Shown: positions 1 through 9,793, counted from the first letter of the stretch. The stretch is DNA of 64,000 nucleotides from Corynebacterium glucuronolyticum DSM 44120 (GCF_030440595.1 NZ_CP047452.1:1240001-1304000), one strand, 5' to 3'. Made by a program: numbers and translations. The notes: a model not told the origin generated them from the letters alone.

Positions 1-186
1 CGCACCGTGCACTTCTCTGATGTCGTCGTCCTACTCGGCGTGGAGGAGTCTCCTAACCTGCCTGGAGTGCGCTATGTGGAGTGGAATGTTGACGACCCGG
101 CAGGTAAAGGCCTAGCCGCGATGCGAGAGGCTGCACGAGAGATCGACGCTCTTGTCCGTACGCTCCTTTTCGAACTTGCCGCATAG
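1..186 (+). CDS. Low-molecular-weight phosphatase / arsenate reductase-like protein, 3' end
   Basis: Only the last 61 codons are inside the window, open from base 1 and ending with TAG at 184-186. The tail WNVDDPAGK followed by a long helix (REAAREIDALVRTLL) is typical of the C-terminus of low-molecular-weight protein tyrosine phosphatases and mycothiol-dependent ArsC proteins, where the Asp of the DP motif is the general acid. The catalytic CX5R loop lies upstream and cannot be seen, so phosphatase and arsenate reductase cannot be separated. A strong terminator follows at 237-277. Confidence 0.6.
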   Translation, partial: RTVHFSDVVVLLGVEESPNLPGVRYVEWNVDDPAGKGLAAMREAAREIDALVRTLLFELAA

Positions 187-236
187 TGCGGCGGGATGCC
201 CTGTGACACGACGGCCGTCACTGGGTGATGATTGCA

Positions 237-277
237 AAAATCCGCTCTGAGGGGGATAACCCCTTAGAGCGGATTTT
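237..277. terminator. Bidirectional intrinsic terminator
   Basis: Near-perfect 18-bp inverted repeat (237-254 with 260-277, one G-U pair, short ATAA-centred loop) with an A-run on the left and a T-run on the right. It can stop the phosphatase gene from the left and the convergent mutT1 gene from the right. Confidence 0.85.
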
Positions 278-342
278 GTGCTTTCTGATTGGACGTGTCC
301 GAGAGCCCCGGACGTATATCCTCTTTGTATCCTCTGTGGCTT

Positions 343-1329
343 TTACTTCACTGGGAGGGCGCTCGCCAAATAGTCGGCTCCAGTGAGTTGGCCATCATTA
401 AACGACAGCACCCACACTGACCCTTTCTTGCATTTCACTTCATCCATCGGTAGGGGTAGGCGTCCTGTGTCGGAGTAATGCTGCAACAACGCTGGGATTC
501 GCTCACCCTGGGAAACAACGACGGAGACACCGCCGTCGGCGATGATCTCGTCGAAACGTGCGATTGCTTCATCGGGCTGGGCATCGTCGCCAAGCAGCGG
601 GTCGACGATGACAGATACGCCAACTTCTTCCGCAATCGGGGCAGCAGTGGATTGGCAGCGATCTGGAACGGCGGAATACACCTTTTCGGGGCGGAAGCCG
701 AGAAGGAGCGGAGCAAGCATCTCGGCCTGACGCAGGCCTTTCTTCTCCAGCGGGCGCAGATTGTCGTCGCCAGCCCACTTCCGCCGGTCGTGCGCCTTGG
801 CATGACGGACAAGGAGAATCCGGGACTCGGCGGGGAGGTGGAACCGCTTGTCTGCCTTTTCTAAGACGTGTGTGTCCACCTCGTACGTGAGAAGTTCCTT
901 CGCTTCCTCCAGCGTGACCCACCGCAGCTCATCGACCTCATCGTTGGGTGTGAAATGACCGCCGAGAACCTTAGCCGTCCAGTAGTAGACGATCTTGGTG
1001 CGGTCCAAAACAGGGTAGCTGACGTTGCCCAGGAGTTTCCCGAGTCGCACGGTGTACCCGGTTTCCTCGAAGATCTCTCGAATCGCCGTGACTGGAAGGG
1101 ACTCGCCTGGGTCCAGCTTTCCCTTGGCCAGGGACCAGTCGTCGTAGCAGGGGCGGTGAATAATCGCGACGCGTGGGTCGTCGACATCGCCTTTCCAGAG
1201 CACCGCACCGGCGGCTAGGGTAGGCCGCTTCGCGTCCTTACCTGGCTTTGGGGGGATCTGCTGAAAGCGGCCGGTGACGTAAAGTGAGTTTGCTTTGTCT
1301 TTGTCTTGTTCGTGTGGTGACTTGGACAT
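343..1329 (-). CDS. mutT1: Two-domain Nudix hydrolase / histidine phosphatase (MutT1-like)
   Basis: 328 residues from the ATG at 1327-1329. Residues about 35-160 are a Nudix domain with the Nudix box at about 70-92 (GKLDPGE then REIFEETGY). Residues about 168-328 are a histidine-phosphatase domain beginning [11 protein letters not shown], with the RHA phosphohistidine motif at about 175. This arrangement is that of mycobacterial MutT1, which hydrolyses 8-oxo-dGTP and diadenosine polyphosphates and so cleans the nucleotide pool. The frame is open 42 codons further upstream, but that part would cross the start of divergent gpsA and does not look like protein. The gene is divergent from gpsA with only 52 bp between starts. 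Confidence 0.85.
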   Translation of the reverse strand: MSKSPHEQDKDKANSLYVTGRFQQIPPKPGKDAKRPTLAAGAVLWKGDVDDPRVAIIHRPCYDDWSLAKGKLDPGESLPVTAIREIFEETGYTVRLGKLLGNVSYPVLDRTKIVYYWTAKVLGGHFTPNDEVDELRWVTLEEAKELLTYEVDTHVLEKADKRFHLPAESRILLVRHAKAHDRRKWAGDDNLRPLEKKGLRQAEMLAPLLLGFRPEKVYSAVPDRCQSTAAPIAEEVGVSVIVDPLLGDDAQPDEAIARFDEIIADGGVSVVVSQGERIPALLQHYSDTGRLPLPMDEVKCKKGSVWVLSFNDGQLTGADYLASALPVK

Positions 1330-1381
1330 GTCTTTTAAGTTACCCTTAATCCAACAAGAACTGTTGAAAGGAACATGTTTA

Positions 1382-2377
1382 ATGCACGTCGCAGTCATGG
1401 GTGCCGGTAGTTGGGGGACAACAATGGCAAAGGTTGCAGCCGATGCTGGCAACACGGTGACCCTCTGGGCGAGGAGGGAAGACGCTGCCCGGAGGATCCA
1501 GATTACGCGTGAGAACAGCGACTACCTTCCGGGGCTCACGCTGCCACCTTCAGTCACGGCAACGTCGTCGGCAGAGGAGGCGGCCACGGGTGCAGACATC
1601 GTTATTCTGGGTGTGCCGTCGCAAAGCCTACGAGGAAACCTCGAGCAGTGGACCCCCTTCCTAGGTACGAGCACCCTCATCCTTTCGCTTGCGAAAGGCG
1701 TTGAGCACGGGACAGGCCTGCGGATGAGCGAGGTCATCGCCACCGTGACCGGACACCCTAGTGACAAGATTGCGGTCCTGTCAGGACCCAACCTGGCCCG
1801 CGAGATCGCGATGGAACAGCCGGCTGCCACGGTGATCGCGTGCTCCGACCACTCGCATGCCAAGGTCATCCAAGCAGCAGTGAGTGCCCCGTACTTCCGT
1901 CCGTACACGGTGACCGATGTCATCGGGGCGGAGCTGGGAGGCGCATGTAAGAACGTCATCGCACTCGCTTGCGGTATGGCTGTGGGTAAGGGGCTAGGCG
2001 AAAACACTGTCGCCACACTTATTACTCGAGGCCTCGCAGAAATCACACGACTGGGAGTTGAGCTTGGTGCAGATGCCCGCACGTTCGCCGGTTTGGCGGG
2101 GCTCGGGGACCTCGTGGCCACGTGCAATTCGCCGTTGTCGCGGAATAGAACCTTCGGCGAGCGTTTGGGGCGTGGCGATAGCCTGGAAGATGCTGCCAAG
2201 GCGACGCATGGGCAAGTAGCTGAGGGAGTAATATCGTCAGAATCCGTGTACCACCTAGCGGAGGATCACGGCGTGGAGATGCCCATCACACAGGCGGTGT
2301 ACGGCGTGTGCCACAATGCAGTAAGCGTTGATGAAATGATTACAGCCCTCATGGGCCGGTCGAAGAAGGCAGAGTAA
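1382..2377 (+). CDS. gpsA: NAD(P)-dependent glycerol-3-phosphate dehydrogenase
   Basis: 331 residues. Reduces dihydroxyacetone phosphate to sn-glycerol 3-phosphate for phospholipid synthesis in the cytosol. The N-terminal Rossmann motif GAGSWGTT is at residues 7-14; [10 protein letters not shown] and the helical C-terminal domain with [15 protein letters not shown] carry the substrate and catalytic Lys region. ATG at 1382 was chosen because GAAAGGA lies 9 nt upstream and family members start just before the Rossmann strand; the longer frame from 1295 adds a Cys-rich non-homologous leader. Followed after 5 nt by ddl, so the two are co-transcribed. Confidence 0.95.
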   Translation: MHVAVMGAGSWGTTMAKVAADAGNTVTLWARREDAARRIQITRENSDYLPGLTLPPSVTATSSAEEAATGADIVILGVPSQSLRGNLEQWTPFLGTSTLILSLAKGVEHGTGLRMSEVIATVTGHPSDKIAVLSGPNLAREIAMEQPAATVIACSDHSHAKVIQAAVSAPYFRPYTVTDVIGAELGGACKNVIALACGMAVGKGLGENTVATLITRGLAEITRLGVELGADARTFAGLAGLGDLVATCNSPLSRNRTFGERLGRGDSLEDAAKATHGQVAEGVISSESVYHLAEDHGVEMPITQAVYGVCHNAVSVDEMITALMGRSKKAE

Positions 2378-2382
2378 AACAA

Positions 2383-3405
2383 GTGACCACAGTTGCCGTT
2401 ATTTACGGTGGTAAGTCCACCGAACACTCCATTTCGTGCATCTCTGCACGGGCTATTATGGATCATCTCGACGATGTCGACGTGTTCCCCGTTGGGATTA
2501 CCCGCGATGGCACGTGGACAACGGGGGATCCTCGGCACATGACAGAAACACTCCCGGAAGTTACCGTCGAACGCGAGGTGTTCCTGCATAAAAACGAAAT
2601 CCGGCTCCTGGAGACGAGTGAGGTCCTCGCGACTGTGGATGTCATCTTCCCCGTGCTGCACGGTCTCAATGGCGAGGATGGAACTATCCAGGGTCTGTTT
2701 GAGCTCTCCGGCGTTCCGTACGTGGGCAATGGAGTTCTTGCCTCCGCGTGCGGGATGGATAAGCAGTACACAAAGAAATTGTGTAAACTCGCTGGACTCC
2801 CGATCGGCAAAGACCTTGTACTCGAAGGAGGAGAGGAGTTCATCCCCGGTACCCTGAACTTCCCCGTATACGTCAAGCCCGCCCGCGGTGGTTCTTCCAT
2901 CGGCATCTCCCGTGTTGAGGATGTGTCCGGTATCGATGAGGCTATTCGCCTTGCGCGAGAAAGCGACCCCAAGGTCATCATTGAGGAAGAAATCAAGGGC
3001 ATCGAGGTTGAATGTGGTGTTCTCGAGTACCCGGATGGACGCGTTGTCGCAGCGGCACCTGCGGAGCTCATTGGCACAGAGGATGGTGAGGCTGGCTTCT
3101 ACGACTTTTCAGCGAAGTACCTCGATGGCCAGGTTTCTGCGCACATCCCGGCGCGGCTGAGTGAAGAGGAAACCGCGCGTGTCAAGGAGATCGCGGTGCA
3201 GACCTTTAAGGCTCTGAACTGCAATGGGCTCGCCCGAGTCGACTTTTTCGTCACCGAGCACGGCCCAGTGATCAACGAGATCAATACGCTTCCCGGCTTC
3301 ACCCCGATTTCAATGTACCCGCAGGTCTTCCAGGCAGAAGGCATCAGCTATGGGGATCTCCTCCACATCCTGATAGAGCAGGCACTGGCCACAAAATCTA
3401 AGTAG
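2383..3405 (+). CDS. ddl: D-alanine--D-alanine ligase
   Basis: 340 residues, normal for the family. ATP-grasp enzyme that joins two D-alanines for the peptidoglycan stem peptide. Visible landmarks are the N-terminal VIYGGKSTEHSISC loop, the ATP-binding KPARGGSSIG stretch near residue 165, and the metal-binding VINEINTLPGFT near the C-terminus. It starts with GTG at 2383, 5 nt after the gpsA stop, so it is read from the gpsA transcript. Confidence 0.95.
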   Translation: MTTVAVIYGGKSTEHSISCISARAIMDHLDDVDVFPVGITRDGTWTTGDPRHMTETLPEVTVEREVFLHKNEIRLLETSEVLATVDVIFPVLHGLNGEDGTIQGLFELSGVPYVGNGVLASACGMDKQYTKKLCKLAGLPIGKDLVLEGGEEFIPGTLNFPVYVKPARGGSSIGISRVEDVSGIDEAIRLARESDPKVIIEEEIKGIEVECGVLEYPDGRVVAAAPAELIGTEDGEAGFYDFSAKYLDGQVSAHIPARLSEEETARVKEIAVQTFKALNCNGLARVDFFVTEHGPVINEINTLPGFTPISMYPQVFQAEGISYGDLLHILIEQALATKSK

Positions 3406-3424
3406 GCGCAAGCACAGCTGGGGG

Positions 3425-3497
3425 GCTGCATTTTCACGGCGATCACCGCAATCACCGCGATGGCGGTCGCAATCGCGATTGCGATCGCATTTGCGGT
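3425..3497. repeat. Low-complexity GCGATC/ACCGCA alternating tract
   Basis: A run of short direct and inverted repeats of GCGATC, GCAATC, ACCGC and GCGATT over about 70 bp, including GCAATCGCGATTGCGATCGC, which folds on itself in several registers. It lies in the ddl-DUF3515 convergent gap. Confidence 0.6.
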
Positions 3498-3597
3498 GGA
3501 GGAACAATCCCGCCTCAGCAATTCCGTACACGGATGTTCTCGGGTGCTAGCTCATGTGGTCGCAGAAACGACAAGGGGCTGCCGAATTGCGTGCTAG
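3460..3597 (+). CDS. Possible 45-residue peptide with alternating Ala/Val/Ile N-terminus
   Basis: ATG at 3460 opens a 45-codon frame starting MAVAIAIAIAFAVEEQSR and ending at TAG 3595-3597. The hydrophobic first 13 residues come entirely from the low-complexity tract, and no convincing ribosome binding site precedes it. It could be a small membrane peptide, but chance is at least as likely. Confidence 0.15.
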   Translation: MAVAIAIAIAFAVEEQSRLSNSVHGCSRVLAHVVAETTRGCRIAC

Positions 3598-3608
3598 ACA
3601 TTCAGGGT

Positions 3609-3642
3609 AAAAAGGAAAAAGGTCGGCTGGCCCTTTTTCTTT
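3609..3642. terminator. Terminator between convergent ddl and DUF3515 gene
   Basis: Imperfect hairpin around GGTC-GGCT-GGCC flanked by A-rich sequence on the left and CCCTTTTTCTTTT on the right, placed between two converging genes, so it can act on both strands. Confidence 0.6.
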
Positions 3643-3696
3643 TCGACGATATGTGCGTGCAGTTCTCGCTCCCGCGCCGTGGCATTCAGCGTGCGG

Positions 3697-4623
3697 TTAC
3701 TGCGCTTTCTGAGCGTCGGCCGTGTCCTGCGAAGGAGCGGAGTCTCCTGCGTCCTCGACAGGACCGATCTGGCGGGAGACATCGGCGAGGACGTTCTCGG
3801 CCAAATCAAGGGGCGCAAATACGGCTACGGTGGGTGTCCCCATGGACCACCAGCGTAGGCCGGAGGAATCAGTGAACCAGGGGCGGCCGTCGAGCTGCGT
3901 CAATCGCGCTCCAGCGGCGTATTCAGGGCTCATCGACACTCCACAGCGGACTTCGATGGGATTGCGGGTGTCGGAGGTATAAAGCCACGAACCGGTGGGG
4001 GAATCTGGACGCCCAGCTAGGACGTGGTCGCCATACTTCTCAGGCAAGTTAAGCACGGAGCAGGACTCTGTCTCATTTGCAGCGGACGCATCGATGCGTT
4101 CGAGTGGCGTAGCAGGAAGGTCAATCTCGTGGTGCGTGAGTGTGCCGATAGCCTCGTCCAGGCCACCTGTCACCTTTTTCGCCTTGCTACCCTCCGGCGC
4201 AGTCACAGCTACCGCTGGGGTGGTGTCAAGCGTGAACCACGTGGCATTTCCGGAGTTATCGCTAATTCTGAGCCACTGGGCACCGGATTTTTCTGTCACA
4301 GAATCAGCTTGCGACGCGTAGTCCGGGGTAGGCACGCCACAGCGGATCGTAAGTTCGTCTTCGAGGCCGTGCTTATACGCTGCAGCGCCGGAGGGGGCTG
4401 GGTCAGCGATAGGAACGCGCTTGAATGTGCCGACCTTGTTCGGCAGAGCGTCGACAAAGCTCTGGCACTCAGCAGAGTCCGCCTCCTCGTAGCCGAGGTC
4501 AGTGACCACCGTGGGGCCACTGGCAGCCTTGGAATACACGAATTTAGCGCCGAAGACGACGGCGAGGACAAATACCAAGGCAAGCACGAGAGCGATCACC
4601 ATAGGGGTGTTTTTGCGTTCCAT
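3697..4623 (-). CDS. DUF3515 family membrane-anchored protein
   Basis: 308 residues. Residues about 7-27 (MVIALVLALVFVLAVVFGAK) form a single N-terminal membrane segment, followed by an extracytoplasmic domain of unknown function. The domain looks like two similar halves, each with a Cys near its start (SAECQSFVDALP and TESCSVLNLPEKY) and an IRCGV/VRCGV strand, which suggests disulfide bonds. The order ddl-DUF3515-thiL is conserved in corynebacteria and mycobacteria. ATG at 4621-4623 was chosen because a -10-like TACCCT ends 7 nt upstream (leaderless); the frame is open further but would run into thiL. Confidence 0.75.
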   Translation of the reverse strand: MERKNTPMVIALVLALVFVLAVVFGAKFVYSKAASGPTVVTDLGYEEADSAECQSFVDALPNKVGTFKRVPIADPAPSGAAAYKHGLEDELTIRCGVPTPDYASQADSVTEKSGAQWLRISDNSGNATWFTLDTTPAVAVTAPEGSKAKKVTGGLDEAIGTLTHHEIDLPATPLERIDASAANETESCSVLNLPEKYGDHVLAGRPDSPTGSWLYTSDTRNPIEVRCGVSMSPEYAAGARLTQLDGRPWFTDSSGLRWWSMGTPTVAVFAPLDLAENVLADVSRQIGPVEDAGDSAPSQDTADAQKAQ

Positions 4624-4629
4624 AGGCAC

Positions 4630-4636
4630 TAGGGTA
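4630..4636. promoter_or_regulatory. Overlapping divergent -10 elements for thiL and the DUF3515 gene
   Basis: Plus-strand TAGGGT (4630-4635) ends 7 nt before the thiL GTG at 4643. Minus-strand TACCCT (4636-4631) ends 7 nt before the DUF3515 ATG at 4623. The two hexamers overlap by five bases on opposite strands. Neither gene has a Shine-Dalgarno sequence, so both messages are predicted to be leaderless. Confidence 0.6.
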
Positions 4637-4642
4637 GCCGGT

Positions 4643-5611
4643 GTGACTAACGAGCGCCTAAACACACCGACCCTTGCAGAGATAGGGGAAAAGGGAGTGA
4701 TCGCGGCCATCCAAGAGGTGGCCCCAAGCATGATTAACGGAGATGATGCCGCTGTTCTCACCATCGGTCCTCCGAATACTCGCACGGTGGTGACCACAGA
4801 CATGTTGGTAGAAAATCGACACTTCAAGCTCGACTGGTCGACACCAGAGGAGATCGGGCACAAGGCCGTTGTACAGAACTTCGCGGATATTCAGGCGATG
4901 GGAGCCCGCCCGATCGCTGTTCTCATGGCGCTTTCGGCACCGCCAAGCACACGGCTCAGCCTCGTTACGGGAATCGCCCGTGGGATTTATGAACGGATCC
5001 AAGAGTTTTCTGCGGAACTTGTAGGTGGCGATCTCACCGCAGGGAACTCTATTGTCTTATCAATCACCGCAGTGGGCTCACTGGGTGGAAGTCAGCCACC
5101 ACTGTCTCTCAACCGTGCACGACCAGGTCAAAGCGTTATCGCTTGCGGTTGTATCGGGTATTCGGCAGCTGGCCTTGACCTATTGAAGAAGTTTGGGCGC
5201 GACCATGTACCCGTGGAATTTCTCAAGCTTGTCCGCGCCCACTGCACGCCACCTCTGATGCCAGACCGGGGTGTCGTCGCTCGCGCCACGGGAGCTACCG
5301 CCATGACAGATAACTCTGACGGTCTCATCACAGATCTCACTACGATCGCAGACCGTTCGGCGGTGACGATTGAGCTCAATCCCGCCGCCATCGAGCCCGA
5401 TCATCGCCTTCTTCGCGCGGCAGAGGTGCTGGGAACGGATCCCTGGAAGTGGGTTTTGTCCGGCGGAGAGGATCACACGCTGCTTGCTACAACGACCGGC
5501 GAGAACGTGTCAGGATTCCGTGAGATCGGCCGAGTGATCCGTAGAGGAACCGATCCAGTTACCATCGGTGGCGAGGCTCCCACGTGGACAGAAGGGTGGA
5601 AATCATACTGA
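4643..5611 (+). CDS. thiL: Thiamine-monophosphate kinase
   Basis: 322 residues from GTG 4643. Phosphorylates thiamine monophosphate to thiamine pyrophosphate using ATP. AIR-synthase/PurM-like fold: NGDDAAVL near residue 32 and [11 protein letters not shown] followed by the [15 protein letters not shown] segment carry the metal and nucleotide ligands. The longer frame from 4502 overlaps the divergent gene and is not homologous; the -10 hexamer 7 nt before GTG decides the start. The stop TGA overlaps the ung start (TGATG), giving translational coupling. Confidence 0.9.
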   Translation: MTNERLNTPTLAEIGEKGVIAAIQEVAPSMINGDDAAVLTIGPPNTRTVVTTDMLVENRHFKLDWSTPEEIGHKAVVQNFADIQAMGARPIAVLMALSAPPSTRLSLVTGIARGIYERIQEFSAELVGGDLTAGNSIVLSITAVGSLGGSQPPLSLNRARPGQSVIACGCIGYSAAGLDLLKKFGRDHVPVEFLKLVRAHCTPPLMPDRGVVARATGATAMTDNSDGLITDLTTIADRSAVTIELNPAAIEPDHRLLRAAEVLGTDPWKWVLSGGEDHTLLATTTGENVSGFREIGRVIRRGTDPVTIGGEAPTWTEGWKSY

Positions 5612-6279
5612 TGGAATCGAGTCTTCCAATCGAATATGGCTGGCAGGAGGCGTTAGCACCCGTGGAGGACGAAATCCACGCAATGGGCGCTTTTCTCCGC
5701 GAGGAGGTCGCCGCAGGGCGTGGGTACCTGCCCCCAGGAGACGATATTCTTCGCGCCTTCACGTACCCATTCCACCAGGTAAAGGTGCTTATCATTGGCC
5801 AAGATCCCTATCCCACTCCGGGGCACGCAATGGGTCTTTCTTTTGCTACCCGCCCAGGGGTACGGCCCCTTCCACGGAGCCTCTCTAATATCTTCACAGA
5901 GTTGGCTAGCGACCTCGATTGCGATAAGCCAACGGATGGAGATCTGCGCCCGTGGTGCGAACAGGGAGTGGCTCTCTTCAACCGGTGCCTGACCGTACAG
6001 CCAGGTAAACCGGCCTCCCATCGAGGCCGGGGATGGGAGCACGTGACAGAGCAGGCCATCCGAGCCCTTGCCCAGCGAGATCGGCCCCTGGTAGCGATTC
6101 TGTGGGGAAGGGACGCACAGACCGCTCAGAAGTTTCTGGGAGATACCCCGTGTATCAATTCACCGCACCCGTCGCCGCTGTCAGCGTCGAGGGGCTTTTT
6201 CGGCTCCCGCCCTTTTAGTCGAGCCAACGAGATCCTGGAGGAGCTCGGGGCCACCCCGGTGGACTGGCGCCTGCCCTAG
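5611..6279 (+). CDS. ung: Uracil-DNA glycosylase, family 1
   Basis: 222 residues. Removes uracil from DNA to start base-excision repair. Motif [17 protein letters not shown] (catalytic Asp, about residues 63-78) and motif [12 protein letters not shown] (catalytic His and minor-groove loop, about 186) are intact. ATG 5611 overlaps the thiL stop; GAAGGGTGGA at about 5591 serves as ribosome binding site. Confidence 0.95.
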   Translation: MESSLPIEYGWQEALAPVEDEIHAMGAFLREEVAAGRGYLPPGDDILRAFTYPFHQVKVLIIGQDPYPTPGHAMGLSFATRPGVRPLPRSLSNIFTELASDLDCDKPTDGDLRPWCEQGVALFNRCLTVQPGKPASHRGRGWEHVTEQAIRALAQRDRPLVAILWGRDAQTAQKFLGDTPCINSPHPSPLSASRGFFGSRPFSRANEILEELGATPVDWRLP

Positions 6280-6282
6280 AAT
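6277..6282 (+). promoter_or_regulatory. -10 element TAGAAT of the DAK2 gene
   Basis: TAGAAT, which begins on the ung stop codon, is followed by 7 nt and ATG 6290. No Shine-Dalgarno sequence is present, so a leaderless transcript is predicted. Confidence 0.5.
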
Positions 6283-6289
6283 GAGCGTC

Positions 6290-7681
6290 ATGGAGATTAC
6301 CGGTGACGTGCTCGTCCAATGGGCGCGGCTCGCGACGAACGCGCTGCAGGATGCCTGTGAAGAGATCAACGCCCTCAACGTCTTCCCTGTACCCGATTCC
6401 GATACCGGTTCGAACATGGCTCACACCATGCAGGCGGCACTGGAAGAAGCGGAGAAGCTTCCTTCGGGCGTATCTTTCCAACACATCGCCCAGGCTTTGG
6501 CAACCGGAGCTGTCCGTGGAGCACGCGGCAATTCCGGTGTCGTTTTGTCGCAGGTCTTCCGCGGACTCGCGCGTGTGTCTGGATCCAGCGCTGATATGAG
6601 CGACGTAGCGGCGAGCCTCGAAGCGGCTGTGCAGCTCGTGACGCAGGCTATCGCCGACCCGAAGGAAGGCACGGTGCTTACTGTTTTGCGTGCAGCCGCC
6701 ACTGCTGCACGGGAGCCCGGTGCCACGGTAAGCCACGTGATCGCTGCGGCCAATCGAGCGCTCGCGGAAACACCATCCCAACTAGCAGAACTGAGACGCG
6801 CGGGGGTCGTCGATGCGGGAGGGCGCGGATTATGCGTCATTCTTGGCGCTTTGGGAGATGCCCTCGCTGGTGGTATCGGAGCACACATCGCTCCTGACAT
6901 TGAGGTTAACGGGAGTTACCTGGAGGTGATGTTCTACTTCGAGTCACCAACTTTTGACACAGACATCACTGTGTTCGAGGGGGACAGTTTCATGGTCGCC
7001 CGAGACACCCCGACGAGCGGAACTATCCACGTGCATACGCGCCGGGCAGGAGATCTTATCACCGAGGCGTTTACTCGGGGAACAGTCACCCACCTACGTA
7101 TCGAGTCGCTGCCGGAAGATCCACGGGATACCGCGGTGGATATCGTCGTACCCGAGGAGGCCCAGGACATCTTCCCTGAAGCGTCAACCTTGGCGCGCAA
7201 CCATGGAAGAGCGATGGTGTACGTGTCCTGTGGTCTTCCTATTCCACGATCTCTGCCACTGACAGCGGAGGTTATCGACACAAACAACCTCGTGGAGGCA
7301 GTAGCCGCAGTGAGCATGTTTGATCCCCGACTGCCTCGGAGCCAAGCTGTCGACACGATGCAGCGGGCAGCGATGCAGGTTGCATCGGCTGAAATTACTC
7401 GAGACGTGGCGGAACCCGCAGACGTGGCGCAAAAAGAAAACTCCACGACGGGCTCGTGGCGCGTCCATGTTATTGGACACGACGACATCGTGGCGAGTAC
7501 GCCCGAAGCTGCGGTCTGTCAGGCAATCAACGAGTGTGCTAGCACCACAGCAGAGGTTGTGACTATCATCGGCCCCATACAGGAGCTGGATCAGGAAAAG
7601 GTTGCTGCGTGTGTATCCGCCGTTCCCGCTGATCTGGTCACACACGAAAGCGATACATTTTTTGAGATCGGGGTGGAATGA
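6290..7681 (+). CDS. DAK2 domain protein (YloV/FakA-like)
   Basis: 463 residues from ATG 6290 (ATG 6281, nine bases earlier, is the alternative). The N-terminal about 190 residues are a DhaL/DAK2 domain with the Mg-ATP-binding motif NVFPVPDSDTGSNM near residue 30 and GARGNSGVVLSQ. The rest resembles the DegV-linked part of YloV proteins. In Firmicutes the relative FakA phosphorylates fatty acids bound to FakB; whether this shorter actinobacterial protein does so is unknown, and no FakB/DegV partner gene is in the window. It sits between ung and recG, as in other corynebacteria. Confidence 0.75.
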   Translation: MEITGDVLVQWARLATNALQDACEEINALNVFPVPDSDTGSNMAHTMQAALEEAEKLPSGVSFQHIAQALATGAVRGARGNSGVVLSQVFRGLARVSGSSADMSDVAASLEAAVQLVTQAIADPKEGTVLTVLRAAATAAREPGATVSHVIAAANRALAETPSQLAELRRAGVVDAGGRGLCVILGALGDALAGGIGAHIAPDIEVNGSYLEVMFYFESPTFDTDITVFEGDSFMVARDTPTSGTIHVHTRRAGDLITEAFTRGTVTHLRIESLPEDPRDTAVDIVVPEEAQDIFPEASTLARNHGRAMVYVSCGLPIPRSLPLTAEVIDTNNLVEAVAAVSMFDPRLPRSQAVDTMQRAAMQVASAEITRDVAEPADVAQKENSTTGSWRVHVIGHDDIVASTPEAAVCQAINECASTTAEVVTIIGPIQELDQEKVAACVSAVPADLVTHESDTFFEIGVE

Positions 7682-7684
7682 CTC

Positions 7685-9793
7685 GTGTTGGGTTGGAAGG
7701 ACTCGCGTCCACTGACAGACCTGCTACCGGCCACAGAGTGTCGCGCGTTGAAAAAGAATTTCGGAATAACGAGTGTTCCTGAGCTTCTTCTCAATTACCC
7801 GCGCCGGTACATCGATTCAGCTCAGGGAACAGCGCTCATTGGTGCCCAGGACGGTGACATCGTCACCGCCATCGGCACCATCACCCGGACATGGTCCACA
7901 ACCACCCGCAAAGGGATGAAGATCTTCCACGTCACAGTTGATGACGGTGGGGTAGAGGTCACCTGCGTGTTCTTCAACTCGGCATACTTATCCCACGTGC
8001 TCATCGAGGGATCCCGTGTGTTGGTGACAGGAAAGGTGAAGTCCTACCAAGGCAAACCCCAGCTATCTCACCCCGGATTCCTTGTACTCAACTCCACTCA
8101 CAAGGGCACAGGTCAGATTAAGGAGTTATCGAAATACCCGGACGCGGAGGGGATCCTTCGTCGGCTCACTGCTTCTCCATGGACACCGATCTACCGGGGT
8201 ACGTCCAGCTTTCCCTCGATGCGGATGTGGGCTGCCACCTCCGAAGTGTTACGGCAAACACCGCATATTTCTGAACCTCTCGGCACCCCGCCGGAGGAGA
8301 TGGTGGACTTTGACACGATGCTGCGCGGCATGCATGTTCCCAGCACAGTGTCTCCCTATGCGTGCGAGCAGCGCGCTCGGTACAACGAGGCCCTTAGCCT
8401 TTCGCTCGTAATGGCATTGCTTCGCGACGATCAGTCGCATCGTCGCGCGCACCCGTGCGCACCCCTCGACGATGGCGGCTCTCGCCGCCAACAATTCATC
8501 GAGAGTCTTCCCTACACACTCACCGATGGACAGCAGTCCGTTGTCCAGGAGATTTCCAGCGATCTAGCAAAACCAACACCGATGTCTCGGCTTCTCCAAG
8601 GAGAGGTCGGATCCGGGAAGACCGTCGTCGCACTCATCAGCATGTTGCAAGTAATTGATGCCGGCCACCAGACCGCTTTTCTTGCTCCCACCGAGGTACT
8701 CGCACAGCAACACGCACGGTCGCTGACCCAGCTTCTCGGGGCTGTTCCCGCGCGTGTGGTTTGCCTCACGGGATCGATGACAGTGGCGCAGAAGAAGGAT
8801 GCGCTGCTCAAAACGATCTCCGGAGAAGCAGATATTGTCGTCGGCACGCACGCGCTTATCCAAGATACGGTCGAGTTCTTCGATCTCGGCATGGTGATCG
8901 TGGATGAGCAGCACCGCTTTGGTGTGGAGCAGCGCGATATGCTGCGGAACAGGGGGACTAACGGCATTACTCCGCATCTGCTCGCTATGACAGCAACACC
9001 GATTCCCCGTACTATCGCGATTACCGCTTTTGGAGATTTGGAGGTCTCCCTTCTCACAGAACTTCCTGGTGGACGAAAACCGATACGCTCTGCTGTCGTA
9101 TTCGAGGGCAACGATGCGTGGATGAACCGTGCGTGGGAACGCATCCGGGAGGAAGTCCAACAGGGCCACCAAGCTTTCATCGTCTGCCCTAGGATCGACG
9201 GGCCAGGAGGCGTCGAAGAGGTGTATGAGCTCTTAGAAGGGCAGATTTACCCAGATCTAGCCGTTGCACTCCTCCACGGCAAGCTCCATCCGGACGATAA
9301 AGAGGAAATCATGACTGCCTTCGGCAAGGGTCAGATCGACATCCTTGTCTCAACTACGGTCATCGAGGTCGGCATCGACGTGCCCAACGCCACCATCATG
9401 ATGGTGAGAGAATCAGAGAACTTTGGGGTGAGCCAGCTTCATCAGTTGCGAGGCCGTATCGGGCGTGGAGGATATGAATCGTGGTGTCTTTTCCACACTC
9501 TTGCGCTACCCGATTCCGAGCAATATGCCCGGTTATGCGCTATCGCTAACACAAATGACGGCTACACCTTGGCCACACTCGACCTGGAAACCAGGCAAGA
9601 AGGCGACATAATTGGCACATCACAGTCCGGCAGTCGGAAACAGGTACGGTTGCTGAGCTTTGCCCGTGACGGCGAACTCATCGAGCACGCAAACAAACAC
9701 GCCGACGAGCTTGTCCACGCGGATCGCATTCTGGCAGAGGAACTCGTCGCAGATATCGGCTCCAATGTCGCCGAATATTTGGAGAAGTCCTAG
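7685..9793 (+). CDS. recG: ATP-dependent DNA helicase RecG
   Basis: 702 residues, GTG start 3 nt after the preceding stop. Branch-migrates stalled forks and recombination intermediates. N-terminal wedge (OB) domain near residues 60-150; helicase motif I GEVGSGKT near 306; motif II VDEQHRFG; motif III MTATPIPRT; motif VI QLRGRIGRGG; RecG C-terminal TRQEGDIIGTSQSG. All motifs are intact. Confidence 0.95.
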   Translation: MLGWKDSRPLTDLLPATECRALKKNFGITSVPELLLNYPRRYIDSAQGTALIGAQDGDIVTAIGTITRTWSTTTRKGMKIFHVTVDDGGVEVTCVFFNSAYLSHVLIEGSRVLVTGKVKSYQGKPQLSHPGFLVLNSTHKGTGQIKELSKYPDAEGILRRLTASPWTPIYRGTSSFPSMRMWAATSEVLRQTPHISEPLGTPPEEMVDFDTMLRGMHVPSTVSPYACEQRARYNEALSLSLVMALLRDDQSHRRAHPCAPLDDGGSRRQQFIESLPYTLTDGQQSVVQEISSDLAKPTPMSRLLQGEVGSGKTVVALISMLQVIDAGHQTAFLAPTEVLAQQHARSLTQLLGAVPARVVCLTGSMTVAQKKDALLKTISGEADIVVGTHALIQDTVEFFDLGMVIVDEQHRFGVEQRDMLRNRGTNGITPHLLAMTATPIPRTIAITAFGDLEVSLLTELPGGRKPIRSAVVFEGNDAWMNRAWERIREEVQQGHQAFIVCPRIDGPGGVEEVYELLEGQIYPDLAVALLHGKLHPDDKEEIMTAFGKGQIDILVSTTVIEVGIDVPNATIMMVRESENFGVSQLHQLRGRIGRGGYESWCLFHTLALPDSEQYARLCAIANTNDGYTLATLDLETRQEGDIIGTSQSGSRKQVRLLSFARDGELIEHANKHADELVHADRILAEELVADIGSNVAEYLEKS

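Noticed and set aside
343..1455. 370-residue form of mutT1
   Set aside because: The extra 42 codons cross into the gpsA start and are not homologous.
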